DNA of 64,000 nt, from assembly GCF_020283565.1 (NCBI RefSeq), contig NC_060060.1, forward strand, positions 72,649,257 to 72,713,256, read 5' to 3'. This document shows, piece after piece, positions 19,321 through 31,993 of this stretch. Source of the stretch: Trifolium pratense. Lineage: Eukaryota > Streptophyta > Magnoliopsida > Fabales > Fabaceae. Each line of letters begins with the position of its first letter. Position 1 is the stretch's first letter. Position numbers and translations under genes: made by a program. The notes below the pieces were generated by a model. That model made no database searches. It was given only the letters and a program-made list of their open reading frames with translations, and was not told the origin of the DNA.

Positions 19321-20707
19321 TCTGTGACAGCAATTGTTGATTGATGTTTCTAAGTGTGATTAGGCACTTGTAACATGGTTTAAGGGTATCCTTACATGAT
19401 TGTTGATACATGTTGATACTGTTAATGCTTATTGTTAATCGTTATATGAATGATAAACGTGTGTGCAATAAGTTGTAGCTTAAAGTGAGCAATGTATATG
19501 TTTTAGCATTAATTTGCAATGATAAGAGAATGATGTATGTTTTATGACATAAGTGTAAATGAAACCTTGTGTGTATAAAAATGAGTATGCAGATAATTAT
19601 CATGTGAATAATTATGAATTGAGTGATAGGATATTGTGTTATCCTAATGTGTTAGATGTTGGAATTGTGTTTCCGCATCAGTGAATGAATAGCTTCGAGC
19701 TAGATAGCGTCATGTATTTGATGTGTTTAAAAGTAATCATGCATTCATGATTGTATGTGAACATTGGAAACTTGGGTTCCAATAACGAAAATGGATTATG
19801 TGTCCATAATGAAGCCGAGGATCGGATTAGATGAATCCATGAGTCCAGAGCTGCTATCCAACAGGATATAAAACTGTTTTGGCTTATCCAAGGGAGATAA
19901 GATGGTTCGGTAAGTTCCGACATATCCAGCATGATATAAAACTGTTCTTGGTCCACCGTTGGTGAGACATCTTGGTACCACATGCATTTAGTTATGTCTA
20001 GGGATGGCATGACAGTGAATTAATTGGCATTAGATACCTTAGGGTAAATGCGCATATATTTGATAAATGGTAAGTGACATTATTTGGTTGAATGGTGTTG
20101 AACCTTATTAATTGATAATTGTTTAGTGTGATGTTTTGACGTGAGTTAGAATATGTATGATGTAGTTCGAAAGTGTAAGGTCTTTCTTATGCTCGTATGA
20201 TATGCGATTATGTTTTCTAACTCTCTGCTTTGTGTTATTTGCTGGACCTTTGGGGGTTCAGATATTCAGGCTGAGGATTGTGCCGACGTTTAGACTGCTG
20301 TTCTAGTGTGGTGTTGAAGTACCTTTTGGTGAGGAGACTTAGCATAGATTACTCCTCTTAGTACTAGCTTTTGACTAGAGTTTGTAATTAGTGAATGCTC
20401 TGGTAATGTAACATCGAGTCGGGGATTACGCTTGGATTTCATCGTATATCGGTGTTACCTTTTTGTTATGCTAGTTCTTGTATAAGTGACATCCTTAGGG
20501 ATGAATATGGCTTATGTATATATATATATGTATATATATGCATGCTTGGTTTGATTGGAATCCGCTGTTGCTTTTCATGTTAAATTTCATGATGCTCTGT
20601 GTGTATGCTTGTGTTTTAATTACCGCGTGGCACTCTGCCTTTACACTTGTTGAAAAGTTTTTAAAATTACGTTTTTAAGGGTAGTATGGGTTAGGGTGTT
20701 ACAATAG

Positions 20708-20722
20708 TGGTATCAGAGCAGG
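20708..20722 (+). other. Primer-binding site, initiator tRNA-Met type
   Basis: TGGTATCAGAGCAGG, four bases after the LTR end. It is complementary to the 3' end of plant initiator tRNA-Met (recalled) and primes minus-strand synthesis. Confidence 0.9.
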
Positions 20723-20826
20723 TCGGTTCATGTGAACCAATTAGGACTTTTCTTTTCCCCGTATGAGCATGTGTAGGGAACACTGTTAGTACTTTCTAAC
20801 GTCTAGTTGTGATTCGTTCAGGAATC

Positions 20827-23800
20827 ATGGCTGCTGCGAGAACGAATGCTCAGATTGCGGAAGCTTTGGCCGCACTCACCAACATTGTGGTTAGAGATCA
20901 TCAACCTGGAAGAGAGGTAGAGATGAGGTTGGAAAGGTTCATGAAGCAGAAACCGCCAACATTTACCGGAGGTTACAACCCGGATGGAGCTCACAAGTGG
21001 CTGGAGGAACTTGAAATAATCTTTGAAGCAATGGATTGTTCCGAGGAAGGGAAGACAACCCTTGGGACATATGTGTTGCGTGAGGAAGCGAACGTGTGGT
21101 GGAAGAACGCCAAGTTGAGGCTAGGACCCGGTGGTATGGCTATACCATGGGCAATGTTTAAAAGAGAATTTTTGGTTAAGTATTTTCCTGTGGATGTGAA
21201 GAATAAGAAGGTGGTGGAATTCATGGAGTTGAAACAGGGAAATATGACGGTAGCTGACTATGCCGTCAAGTTTGAGACTTTGTGTGCGTTTAGCCCGCAT
21301 TACAACACTTTGGAAGCGGAGAACGACAAGTGTGTGAAGTTTGAAAGTGGTCTACGTCCAGACATTAAACATATGATTGGATTTTCACAGATAAGGGATT
21401 TTGCGACCCTTGTGAACAAGAGTAGGATCTGTGATGAAGATGGTAGAGCTAAGGTGAACTACTACAAGGCTGCGAATGACCGAAAAGGGAAAGGACAAGA
21501 GCGCGGAAAACCTTATGATAACCGCGGTAGGGGTAATACAAGTGGTGGTAAGAAGCCGGTGAATGGGAATTGTTACAACTGTGGAGAAAGGGGTCATATG
21601 TCTTATGATTGCCCTAAGAAAGGGGATAGGTGTAAGAATTGTGGAAAGCTGGGCCACAAGACCGAAGTGTGTAGGACAAAGGTGGTGTGTTTCAACTGTG
21701 GTGAGGAGGGCCACAAGAGTATAATCTGCAAGAAGCCCAAGAAGGTGATGGGCAAGGTGTTTGCTTTAAGTGGAGAGGATGCTAGCCTTGAGGACAATCT
21801 CATTAGAGGTACGTGTTTCATCTATGACACTCCTTTAATTGCGATTATAGATACGGGAGCGACGCATTCTTTTATTTCTTTGGATTGTGTGAAGCGTCTT
21901 AGTATTCCTTTAACGGATATGATGGGTAGGATGGAAATAGAAACTCCTGCTAATGGTTCAGTGATTACCCGACAAGTATGTCGTAACTGCCCCGTAACCA
22001 TTTTCGATAGGCATTTTGGTATGGATTTAGTGTGTATTCCACTTAGTGGTATGGATGTAATTTTTGGTATGAATTGGTTAATCTTCAACCGAATTCATAT
22101 CAACTGTCGTGAGAAGGCCGTTGTTTTTCCGAAGCCGGAGGAGAACTTGCATTTGATGAGCGGGAAGGAAGTATCGGAAGCGTTGAAAGAACATGCCGAG
22201 ATGTTCATGATGTTTGCATCATTGAAACTCGAAGGAGGAGTTAAGATAGAAGAGTTACCGATCGTTTGTGAATTCCCAGATGTGTTTCCAGATGATATAT
22301 CTGACGTGCCTCCAAAGCGAGAGGTAGAGTTTTCTATCGACCTAGTACCTGGAACTAGCCCGATATCGATGGCGCCGTATCGAATGTCAGCATCAGAGTT
22401 GAATGAGTTGAAGAAGCAACTTGAAGAACTGCTTGAGAAGAGGTTTGTTCGACCGAGTGTTTCGCCATGGGGAGCGCCAGTATTGCTTGTGAAGAAGAAA
22501 GATGGAAGCATGAGATTATGTATAGACTATCGTCAGTTGAACAAAGTGACGATCAAGAATAAATATCCACTTCCGAGGATAGATGATTTGATGGATCAAC
22601 TAGTTGGAGCTTGCGTGTTTAGTAAGATCGATTTGAGATCTGGATACCATCAGATTAGAGTAAAGACGGAAGACATACCTAAGACTGCATTTAGGACGAG
22701 GTATGGGCACTACGAGTATTCAGTTATGCCGTTTGGTGTGACCAATGCACCTGGAGTTTTCATGGAGTATATGAACCGAATTTTCCATTCATTTTTGGAT
22801 AGATTCGTGGTGGTGTTCATCGATGACATTTTGATTTACTCAAAATCCGAGGAAGAGCACTTGAGGATTGTTTTGCAAGTCTTGAAGGAGAAGAAGTTGT
22901 ATGCCAAGTTGTCGAAGTGTGAATTTTGGATGAAAGAGGTGAGTTTCTTAGGGCATATAATTTCAAGTGGAGGAATCGCGGTAGATCCTGCGAAGGTTGA
23001 CGCTGTGTCACAGTGGGGAACGCCGGAATCTGTTTCAGAGATTAGAAGTTTCCTTGGTTTGGCCGGTTATTATAGAAGATTCATCGAAGGTTTTTCGAAG
23101 TTGGCTTTACCGTTAACCAAGTTAACGAGGAAGGATCAAGCGTTTGTTTGGGATGGTATTTGTGAGAAGAGTTTCCAAGAGCTCAAGAGAAGATTGACTA
23201 CTGCACCCGTGTTGATTTTACCTGATGCCAAAGAGTCGTTCGTCGTGTATTGCGATGCTTCGAAGTTAGGACTTGGCGGAGTGCTTATGCAAGGGGGTAA
23301 TGTGGTAGCATATGCTTCAAGGCAACTGAAGGTTCACGAGAGGAACTATCCAACGCATGATTTGGAGTTAGCCGCAGTGGTGTTTGCTTTGAAAGTGTGG
23401 AGACACTACTTGTATGGATCGAGGTTTGAAGTGTTTAGTGATCACAAGAGTTTGAAGTACTTATTCGATCAGAAGGAGTTGAATATGAGGCAACGAAGAT
23501 GGCTCGAATTCTTAAAGGACTACGATTTTGAATTGAGTTATCACCCCGGAAAAGCCAATGTAGTGGCCGATGCATTAAGTAGGAAAACTTTGCATATGTC
23601 ATCATTGATGGTGAAAGAGTTAGAGTTGATTGAAGAATTCCGAGACTTGAGTCTTGTGTGTGAGGTTACTTCTTCAAGTGTGAAGCTTGGAATGTTGAGA
23701 TTGACGAATCCTTTTCTTGAAGATATTAAAGAACGCCAGAAATCGGATAAGAAATTGATGGAAAAGATGGTACTCATCAATGAAGGCAAGGAGACCAATA

Positions 23801-25182
23801 TTAAGATTGACGAAAGTGGAGTCATGAGATTTCAAGGAAGAGTTTGTGTACCGGATGTACCCGAAATGAAGAGAATGATCATGGAAGAAGGTCACAGAAG
23901 TGGTTTGAGTATTCATCCTGGAGTAACCAAGATGTATCAGGATTTGAGGAAGTTATTTTGGTGGCCGGGAATGAAGAGGCAAATTTCTGAATTTGTTTAT
24001 TCATGCTTAACTTGTCAGAAATCGAAGATTGAGCATCAGAAGCCGTTTGGTTTGTTACAACCAATGTTTATACCCGAATGGAAATGGGATAGCATTGCAA
24101 TGGATTTTGTGGGAGGTTTACCGAAGACCAAGAAAAGTAACGAGGTGATTTGGGTAGTGGTAGATCGTTTGACGAAGTGTGCTCACTTCATTGCTATTAG
24201 GAAAGGTACTTTGGTGCCTAAGTTGGCCGAGATTTATGTGGAGCAGATTGTGAAGCTACATGGTATTCCAACAAGTATTATTTCGGATAGAGATCCGAGA
24301 TTTACTTCTAGATTTTGGGAAAGCTTGCAAGAAGCTTTAGGAACGAAGTTGAGGTTGAGTTCAGCGTATCACCCTCAGACAGATGGTCAGTCGGAGAGGA
24401 CGATACAATCCTTAGAGAATTTGTTGAGAGCTTGTGTTTTGGAGCAAAACGTGAATTGGGATTCTTGTTTGCCGTTGGTAGAGTTTACATACAACAACAG
24501 TTACCATTCTAGTATCGGAATGGCACCGTTTGAGGCTTTGTATGGGAGAAGGTGTAGGACACCTCTGTGTTGGTATGAAACTGGAGAAGGTGCAATTCTT
24601 GGACCAGAGATTGTACAAGAAACAACAGAGAAGATTCGGATGATTCGTGAGAAGATGAAAGCGTCTCAGAGTCGACAGAAGAGTTATCATGATAAGAGGA
24701 GGAAGGACATTGAATTCCAAGAAGGGGATCATGTATTCCTACGAGTTAAATCGGCTACTGGAGTAGGACGTGCGTTGAAGTCAAGGAAGTTGACATCGAG
24801 GTTTATTGGACCGTTTGAGATTTTGAAGCGAGTTGGGAAAGTTGCGTATAGGATTGCATTACCGCCATCATTGGCGAATTTGCACGATGTTTTTCATGTA
24901 TCACAGTTGCGCAAGTATGTGTCTGATCCGACACACGTAATTGAATCGGACGATGTTCAAGTGAGGGATGACTTGACCATCGAGACTGTGCCTTTGAGAA
25001 TCGAAGGAAGAGAAGTGAAGAGGTTGAGAAACAAAGAGATTGCATCCGTGAAAGTCGTGTGGGGAGGACCGGCTGGTGAGAATGCGACGTGGGAGTTGGA
25101 AAGTAAGATGAGAGATTCTTATCCCGATCTGTTTCTAGGTAATTTCGAGGGCGAAATTCTTTTAAGGGGGGTAGGATTGTAA
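20827..25182 (+). CDS. Gypsy#1 gag-pol polyprotein, intact (1451 aa)
   Basis: The first ATG of the frame is 20827; the frame is open back to 20809 without an ATG. In order: capsid-type gag (about residues 30-190); three CCHC knuckles [28 protein letters not shown] and [14 protein letters not shown] (about 248-301); aspartic protease [10 protein letters not shown] (about 340); reverse transcriptase from about 515 with FIDDILIYS near 664; RNase [14 protein letters not shown] near 806; and integrase. The integrase has an HHCC finger (HPGVTKMY through CLTCQ), catalytic D in SIAMDFVG, and D-35-E from SDRDPRF to GQSERT. A chromodomain-like tail ([36 protein letters not shown]) probably steers integration to heterochromatin. 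The stop codon lies inside the first bases of the 3' LTR. Confidence 0.95.
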   Translation: MAAARTNAQIAEALAALTNIVVRDHQPGREVEMRLERFMKQKPPTFTGGYNPDGAHKWLEELEIIFEAMDCSEEGKTTLGTYVLREEANVWWKNAKLRLGPGGMAIPWAMFKREFLVKYFPVDVKNKKVVEFMELKQGNMTVADYAVKFETLCAFSPHYNTLEAENDKCVKFESGLRPDIKHMIGFSQIRDFATLVNKSRICDEDGRAKVNYYKAANDRKGKGQERGKPYDNRGRGNTSGGKKPVNGNCYNCGERGHMSYDCPKKGDRCKNCGKLGHKTEVCRTKVVCFNCGEEGHKSIICKKPKKVMGKVFALSGEDASLEDNLIRGTCFIYDTPLIAIIDTGATHSFISLDCVKRLSIPLTDMMGRMEIETPANGSVITRQVCRNCPVTIFDRHFGMDLVCIPLSGMDVIFGMNWLIFNRIHINCREKAVVFPKPEENLHLMSGKEVSEALKEHAEMFMMFASLKLEGGVKIEELPIVCEFPDVFPDDISDVPPKREVEFSIDLVPGTSPISMAPYRMSASELNELKKQLEELLEKRFVRPSVSPWGAPVLLVKKKDGSMRLCIDYRQLNKVTIKNKYPLPRIDDLMDQLVGACVFSKIDLRSGYHQIRVKTEDIPKTAFRTRYGHYEYSVMPFGVTNAPGVFMEYMNRIFHSFLDRFVVVFIDDILIYSKSEEEHLRIVLQVLKEKKLYAKLSKCEFWMKEVSFLGHIISSGGIAVDPAKVDAVSQWGTPESVSEIRSFLGLAGYYRRFIEGFSKLALPLTKLTRKDQAFVWDGICEKSFQELKRRLTTAPVLILPDAKESFVVYCDASKLGLGGVLMQGGNVVAYASRQLKVHERNYPTHDLELAAVVFALKVWRHYLYGSRFEVFSDHKSLKYLFDQKELNMRQRRWLEFLKDYDFELSYHPGKANVVADALSRKTLHMSSLMVKELELIEEFRDLSLVCEVTSSSVKLGMLRLTNPFLEDIKERQKSDKKLMEKMVLINEGKETNIKIDESGVMRFQGRVCVPDVPEMKRMIMEEGHRSGLSIHPGVTKMYQDLRKLFWWPGMKRQISEFVYSCLTCQKSKIEHQKPFGLLQPMFIPEWKWDSIAMDFVGGLPKTKKSNEVIWVVVDRLTKCAHFIAIRKGTLVPKLAEIYVEQIVKLHGIPTSIISDRDPRFTSRFWESLQEALGTKLRLSSAYHPQTDGQSERTIQSLENLLRACVLEQNVNWDSCLPLVEFTYNNSYHSSIGMAPFEALYGRRCRTPLCWYETGEGAILGPEIVQETTEKIRMIREKMKASQSRQKSYHDKRRKDIEFQEGDHVFLRVKSATGVGRALKSRKLTSRFIGPFEILKRVGKVAYRIALPPSLANLHDVFHVSQLRKYVSDPTHVIESDDVQVRDDLTIETVPLRIEGREVKRLRNKEIASVKVVWGGPAGENATWELESKMRDSYPDLFLGNFEGEILLRGVGL
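25160..25177 (+). other. Polypurine tract of Gypsy#1
   Basis: TTTTAAGGGGGGTAGGAT immediately before the 3' LTR primes plus-strand synthesis. It is also coding (…LRGVGL), so the gag-pol C-terminus and the tract overlap. Confidence 0.85.
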
Positions 25183-27496
25183 CGACCCGTTTTTCGTATT
25201 CGTATATTTTATTAAATGTTATTTTATTTATTAATTGGCTTTTATTATTTTAGTGAGCGACGAATAATTATTTAGCCGATCGTAAGTTATTAGGCGCGAG
25301 AACCTTGTTTTGGGCTTAATTGGGCGTGAGAGGCATGGGCCTAAGCCATTTGGGCTTGGTTCATGACAAATGAGAAGTAGTATAAGTAGCAAGTCAAACT
25401 TATGAATAGTATCATAAATTCATTTCCTTGAGTTTTGAGTGAGTAGAGCAAGAGCAAACCATAGAACAAGAGCTAGGGTTTTGGCTAAGAGAAAGCTTGA
25501 GCAAGAGAAGGCTTGGATCATCATCTTTGCTTAAGGTAAGAGATTAGAATTCATGATTCTTGAGTGGTAAGGAGAGGGGAGATTGTCTATGTCTCCGTTC
25601 CCGAACTCTCCCACTCAATTTCTTTTAGATTTTGATTAAGCTTTTGTATGTGAGTATGATGTTCTTCATCATCACTTTGTATGTGTTAATCACTAGCTTG
25701 ATTCCATGATGAATATGTATGTGTTTGGATCATTTTTGGAAAGTTTATGAAAGTTACTTAAAACTCAAGTAATTGGCTTGATTTTGATTGTTAGAGGTAT
25801 TTGGATGTTTGGAAGGGATGATTAATGTTCCTTGATACCATATATGTTTGGAATGGCTGTTTATATGAATTTATAACATGTTTGGATGAATTTTTGAGTT
25901 GATTTGAGGTTAAACCGCCTTAGATAACTCAAGAACAGATATTCTGTTCTGGTGTGGTTCGCTAAGCGACCAGGAGTTCGCTGTAGCGAACAGGTTCGCT
26001 GGATCTCGCCGAAGCTCGCTATGAGCAGGTGGTTCCCGGGTGAGGTTCGCTTAGGCTCGCTAAGCCTTCGCTCAGCGAATGGTTCGTTGAAGCTCGCCAA
26101 TGCTCGCCATGAGCAGGTTACTTCCTGGTGTGGTTCGCCATGTCTCGCTAAGGCTTCGCTTAGCGAAGGCCTCTGTGACAGCAATTGTTGATTGATGTTT
26201 CTAAGTGTGATTAGGCACTTGTAACATGGTTTAAGGGTATCCTTACATGATTGTTGATACATGTTGATACTGTTAATGCTTATTGTTAATCGTTATATGA
26301 ATGATAAACGTGTGTGCAATAAGTTGTAGCTTAAAGTGAGCAATGTATATGTTTTAGCATTAATTTGCAATGATAAGAGAATGATGTATGTTTTATGACA
26401 TAAGTGTAAATGAAACCTTGTGTGTATAAAAATGAGTATGCAGATAATTATCATGTGAATAATTATGAATTGAGTGATAGGATATTGTGTTATCCTAATG
26501 TGTTAGATGTTGGAATTGTGTTTCCGCATCAGTGAATGAATAGCTTCGAGCTAGATAGCGTCATGTATTTGATGTGTTTAAAAGTAATCATGCATTCATG
26601 ATTGTATGTGAACATTGGAAACTTGGGTTCCAATAACGAAAATGGATTATGTGTCCATAATGAAGCCGAGGATCGGATTAGATGAATCCATGAGTCCAGA
26701 GCTGCTATCCAACAGGATATAAAACTGTTTTGGCTTATCCAAGGGAGATAAGATGGTTCAGTAAGTTCCGACATATCCAGCATGATATAAAACTGTTCTT
26801 GGTCCACCGTTGGTGAGACATCTTGGTACCACATGCATTTAGTTATGTCTAGGGATGGCATGACAGTGAATTAATTGGCATTAGATACCTTAGGGTAAAT
26901 GCGCATATATTTGATAAATGGTAAGTGACATTATTTGGTTGAATGGTGTTGAACCTTATTAATTGATAATTGTTTAGTGCGATGTTTTGACGTGAGTTAG
27001 AATATGTATGATGTAGTTCGAAAGTGTAAGGTCTTTCTTATGCTCATATGATATGCGATTATGTTTTCTAACTCTCTGCTTTGTGTTATTTGCTGTTCTA
27101 GTGTGGTGTTGAAGTACCTTTTGGTGAGGAGACTTAGCATAGATTACTCCTCTTAGTACTAGCTTTTGACTAGAGTTTGTAATTAGTGAATGCTCTGGTA
27201 ATGTAACATCGAGTCGGGGATTACGCTTGGATTTCATCGTATATCGGTGTTACCTTTTTGTTATGCTAGTTCTTGTATAAGTGACATCCTTAGGGATGAA
27301 TATGGCTTATGTATATATATATGTATATATATGCATGCTTGGTTTGATTGGAATCCGCTGTTGCTTTTCATGTTAAATTTCATGATGCTCTGTGTGTATG
27401 CTTGTGTTTTAATTACCGCGTGGCACTCTGCCTTTACACTTGTTGAAAAGTTTTTAAAATTACGTTTTTAAGGGTAGTATGGGTTAGGGTGTTACA
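25178..27496 (+). repeat. 3' LTR of Gypsy#1 (2319 bp)
   Basis: It matches 18327-20703 except for loss of 56 bp between two GCTG words (after 27093), one TA unit fewer near 27312, and scattered single-base changes. It is followed directly by the GTTCA duplicate. Confidence 0.95.
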
Positions 27497-27501
27497 GTTC
27501 A

Positions 27502-27560
27502 CCGTTGGATCACTCTCGTTTCGTACGGTCAATTCATGACATGTGGTTCTTCATATTTAG
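27502..27560 (+). mobile_element. Continuation of the unassigned fragment between two gypsy elements
   Basis: After the GTTCA duplicate (27497-27501), the sequence interrupted at 18326 resumes for 59 bp before Gypsy#2 begins at 27561. It is non-coding. Its last five bases (TTTAG, 27556-27560) are the presumed target duplicate of Gypsy#2, whose far end is outside the window. Confidence 0.5.
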
Positions 27561-29302
27561 TGTAACACCCTAACCCATACTACCCTTAAAAACGTAATTT
27601 TAAAAACTTTTCAACAAGTGTAAAGGCAGAGTGCCACGCGGTAATTAAAACACATGCATACACACAGAGCGTCATGAATTTTAACATGAAAAACAACAGC
27701 GGATTCAATCTTGCCAAGCATGCATATATATACATATATATATATATACATAAGCCATATTCATCCCTAAGGATGTCACTTATACAAGAACTAGCATATC
27801 AAAAGGTAACACCGATATACGATGAAATCCAAGCGTAATCCCCGACTCGATGTTACATTACCAGAGCATTTACTATTTACAAACTCTAATCAAAAGCTAG
27901 TACTAAGAGGAGTAATCTATGCTAAGTCTCCTCACCAAAAGGTATTTCAACGCCCAGCTAGAACAGCAGTCTAAACGTCGGCACAGTCCTCAGCCTGAAT
28001 ATCTGAACCCCCAAAGGTCCAGCAAATAACACAAAGCAGAGAGTTAGAAAACATAATCGCATATCATACGAGTATAAGAAAGGTCTTACACTTTCGAACT
28101 ACATCATGCATATTCTAACTCACATCAAAACATCGCACTAAACAATTATCAATTAATAAGGTTCAACACATTTCAACCCCATAATGTCACATACCATTTA
28201 TCAAATATATGCGCATTTACCCTAAGGTATCTAATGCCAATTAATTCACTGTCATGCCATCCCTAGACATAACTAAATGCATGTGGTACCAAGATGTCTC
28301 ACCAACGGTGGACCAAGAACAATTTTATATCATGCTGGATATGTCGGAACTTACCGAACCATCTTATCTCCCTTGGATAAGCCAACACAGTTTTATATCC
28401 TGTTGGATAGCAGCTCTGGACTCATGGATTCATCTAATCCGATCCTCGGCTTCATTATGGACACATAATCCATTTTCGTTATTGGAACCCAAGTTTCCAA
28501 TGTTCACATACAATCATGAATGCATGTATGCATACACATATCAACCATATGATATTCTCTAGCTCGAAGCTACACTTTTATGAATGCGGGAACACAATCC
28601 TAACACATTCACTTAACATTGCAAATTAATGCCAAAACATAACATTGCTCACTTTAAGCTACAACTCATTGCATACACGTTTATCATTCATATAACGGTT
28701 AACAATAAGCATTAACAGTATCAACATGTATCAACGATCATGTAAGGATACTCTTAAACCATGTTACAAGTGCCTAATCACACTTGCAAACATCAATCAA
28801 CAATTGCTGTCACAGAGGCCTTCGCTAAGCGAAGCCTTAGCGAGACATGGCGAACCTCACCAGAGAATCACCTGCTCATGACGAGCATTGGCGAGCTTCA
28901 ACGAACTATTCGCTGAGCGAAGGCTTAGCGAGCCTACGCGAACCACACCCGGAAGTCACCTGCTCATGGCGAGCATTGGCGAGCTTCAACGAACCTGTTC
29001 GCTACAGCGAACTCCTGGTCGCTTAGCGAACTACACCAGAAAGAAAATATCTGTTCTTGAGTTTCTAAGGCGGTTTAACCTCAAATCAACTCAAAAATTC
29101 ATCCAAACATGTTATAAATTCATATAAACAGCCATTCCAAACATATATGGTATCAAGGAACATTAATCATCCCTTCCAAACATCCAAATACCTCTAACAA
29201 TCAAAATCAAGCCAATTTCTTGGGTTTTAAGTAACTTTCATAAACTTAATAAAAATGATCCCAACACATACATATTTATCATGGAATCAAGCTAGTGATT
29301 AA
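27561..29302 (-). repeat. Gypsy#2 3' LTR, first segment
   Basis: Reading the minus strand, this is the LTR part ending GGGTTAGGGTGTTACA at 27561. The LTR continues at 37625-38136 beyond element C; together 2254 bp. The plus-strand open stretches within it are antisense readings of the same LTR structure seen in Gypsy#1. Confidence 0.93.
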
Positions 29303-31993
29303 TGTAACACCCAAACCCGTTATTTAATTAACTCTGCCTTTATAAAATCTTTTTCGAAAATACGCAGCGGAAAAATTGAAAATCTGATTATAAAGCGCTG
29401 GTTTGAATATCACAAACTTCATTCAAAGATAATACTAATACATTTATCTAGTAAAATATTCGAATGAACTAAAAACAAAACCTCGCATCGAACGATGCGT
29501 TATTAGTTATACAAAACGGATACTTTTCAAATGAAAGCTTAAGACCAACAGAGTATACTAAGAGGACTACATGCATATACATATAAAAACCCCTTTTTCC
29601 CGTGTCTCAATCAGAGCAGAGCTTCACCATTGCACTCGGACGAGGCTAACACATAACCTGTCAACCTGGACCCCCAAAGGTCCAGCAATTAACACAAAGC
29701 AGAGAGTTAGAAAACATAAACATAAATATAAGTGTGAGTAGTATACTACACACTTCACACGCTATCATACTTTTCTAACTCACGCACATACATCGTCAAA
29801 TACGACTACCAATTAATCATTCATTTACAAACACACTAATCATATAGTTTCACGTCTTCTCGGACACTACCAAAGTGTTCATTTTATAGTCATGACGGAC
29901 TCTACACTTGTTCATTTTATAGTCATGACGGACTCTACTCACATACCAAGTCATGGCAACAATCACAGTATTAAACAATTAGTAAATACCAAAGCTTAAC
30001 ACATACGGAAAACACATTACAATCCAATCAGATATTGTCACATAACAATTATCAAATACATGTGCATTTACCCTAATGCATCTAATGCCAACTATCCAAT
30101 GTCATGTCATCCCTAGACACGACTAATGCATGTGGTACCAATTTACATTGTTCAGATTTCAGTCATGACGGACTGTTCAGATTATAGTCATGTACGGACT
30201 GTTCAGATTATAGTCATGCACGGACTGTTCAGATTATAGTCATGCACGGACTCTACATCAGTTTTACATCATGCAGGATGCTGGCCAACTTAGACCATCT
30301 CATTCAGTTTTACATCGTTGCTGGATGGTGTCAGTTTTAGATCATGCAGGATCATCATCAATACAGTTTAAAATCATGTCGGATCTCGGTTATCATCAAC
30401 CATCTCACTCATAAAGAGGAGTCACACAGTTTTATATCATGTTTGGATATGGGTTCCAGATCTCGGATAACATGATCCCATCTTCGACCACTTTTCATAA
30501 ACATAAACCATTTTCATCAATTATTGGAATTCACATGATTCCCATAACACAATTATTCATGAATGCATGATTACTTTTAAACACATCAAAGACATGACGC
30601 TATCTAGCTCGAAGCTATTCATTCACTGATGCGGAAACACAATTCCAACATCTAACACATTAGGATAACACAATATCCTATCACTCAATTCATAATTATT
30701 CACATGATAATTATCTGCATACTCATTTTTTATACACACAAGGTTTCATTTACACTTATGTCATAAAACATACATCATTCTCTTATCATTGCAAATTAAT
30801 GATAAAACATCACATTGCTCACTTTAAGCTACAACTTATTGCATACACGTTTATCAATCATATAACGATCAACAATAAGCATTAATAGTATCAACATGTA
30901 TCAACAATCATGTAAGGATACCCTTAAACCATGTTACAAGTGCCTAGTTACACTTATAAACATCAACAACAATTGCTGTCACAGAGGCCTTCGCTAAGCG
31001 AGGGCTTAGCGAGACATGGCGAACCACAATCCAGGAAGTCACCTGCTCATGGCGAGCATTGGCGAGCTTCAACGAACTGTTCGCTGAGCGAAGGCTTAGC
31101 GAGCCTACGCGAACCTCACCTGGGAATCACCTGCTCATGGCGAACAGATAGCGAGCTTCAGCGAACACGTTCGCTACAGCGAACTCCTGGTCGCTTAGCG
31201 AACTACACCAGAAAGAAAATATCTGTTCTTGAGTTTCTAAGGCGGTTTAACCTTGAATCCACTCAAAAATCCATCTAGACATGTTATAAATTCTTATAAA
31301 CAGCTAATTCAAGCATATATGGTATCAAGGAACATTAATCATCCCTTCCAAACATCCAAATACATCAAACAATCAAAATCATGCCAATTTCTTGCAAAAT
31401 AAGCAAAGTTGCATAAACATGCAAATCATTGATCAAACATCTACATATTCCCATTTTCAACTCCCCAAAGTTGTTTACCTCATCTACCATGAGTTCACTA
31501 CACATGTTAGGATCAAAAGAATCCATTTTCCATTAAGAAAATCACCCACAAAACCCACAAGAAAAATAGAGTGGAAAGAGTTTGGGAATGGAGGAATCGA
31601 CATCCTCCCCTCCTTCGAATCACTCACGAATATGTAATCTAACTCTCGTACCTTAGCTCGACGAATCCACAAGCTTGCTCTTCTCTTTCTCTCCCACGAG
31701 CTCTACCTCTCCCTCATGAGCTCCTCCTCTTGCTCTTTCTCAAGAATTGCAACTTATGAGACTATTCATGGTTGACTTGGCTACTTATAGCTCTCTCTAT
31801 TCTCATGGATCAAAGCCCACTTGGCTTAGGCCCAATGCCTATTCCACGCCCAAAGGCCCAAACAACATAACTTCTCGCTCATTAACTTACGTTCTCGCTA
31901 AATGATTATTCGCCGCTTAATAATTTAATTATAAATCACGCCCTCGCGTAATAAAACAATTAAATAACGAATACTAAATTTTGGGTCGTTACA
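29303..31993 (-). repeat. 3' LTR of element C (2691 bp)
   Basis: It is bounded by ATTAA and, on the inner side, the polypurine tract complement (CCCCCCTTAAAAG). It holds two local tandem arrays (29873-29940 and 30145-30253), CAGTTTTA.ATCATG-type repeats (30259-30450), and the TTCGCT/AGCGAA cluster (30985-31206). Confidence 0.93.
29873..30253. repeat. Short tandem arrays in the element C LTR
   Basis: Two units of TGTTCATTTTATAGTCATGA plus CGGACTCTAC (29876-29940), and four units of about 27 bp, GTTCAGATTATAGTCATGCA plus CGGACT (about 30157-30249). Both share the core TATAGTCATG.CGGACT. They are duplicated in the other LTR at +5626 bp. Possibly unequal-exchange products inside a regulatory region. 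Confidence 0.8.

Larger units (their letters stand above)
18327..20703 (+). repeat. 5' LTR of Gypsy#1 (2377 bp)
   Basis: It starts TGTAACGACCCG and ends GGGTTAGGGTGTTACA. It contains a candidate TATA at 18530, a purine-rich leader, a cluster of TTCGCT/AGCGAA palindromes (19081-19320) and two CAGTTTTATATC.TG-type repeats near 19858-19945 (reverse orientation). Open stretches within it recur unchanged in all family LTRs on the minus strand (such as 19010-19411 and 19678-20010). They look like LTR structure, not genes. Confidence 0.95.
18327..27496 (+). mobile_element. Gypsy#1: complete Tekay-type Ty3/gypsy chromovirus (9170 bp)
   Basis: A complete element with 5' LTR 18327-20703, tRNA-iMet primer site, one gag-pol ORF, polypurine tract, 3' LTR 25178-27496 and 5-bp TSD GTTCA. 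Integrase after RNase H gives the gypsy order. The C-terminal chromodomain-like segment and three CCHC knuckles suggest the Tekay/Del lineage (recalled). The LTRs differ by one 56-bp deletion, one TA repeat unit and a few substitutions, so it is fairly young and may be competent. Confidence 0.95.

Noticed and set aside
19010..20010. Minus-strand ORFs of 110-133 codons repeated in every Gypsy-type LTR (also 25861-26861, 28254-29127, 30931-31278, 36557-36904, 58390-59134)
   Set aside because: They lie wholly inside LTRs, overlap the palindrome cluster and CAGTTTTATATC repeats, are kept only because the LTR copies are nearly identical, and have no domain-like composition.
20688..20703. GGGTTAGGG / CCCTAACCC resembling telomere repeat
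   Set aside because: It is a single occurrence at the end of each Gypsy-type LTR and is part of the LTR terminus, not a telomeric array.
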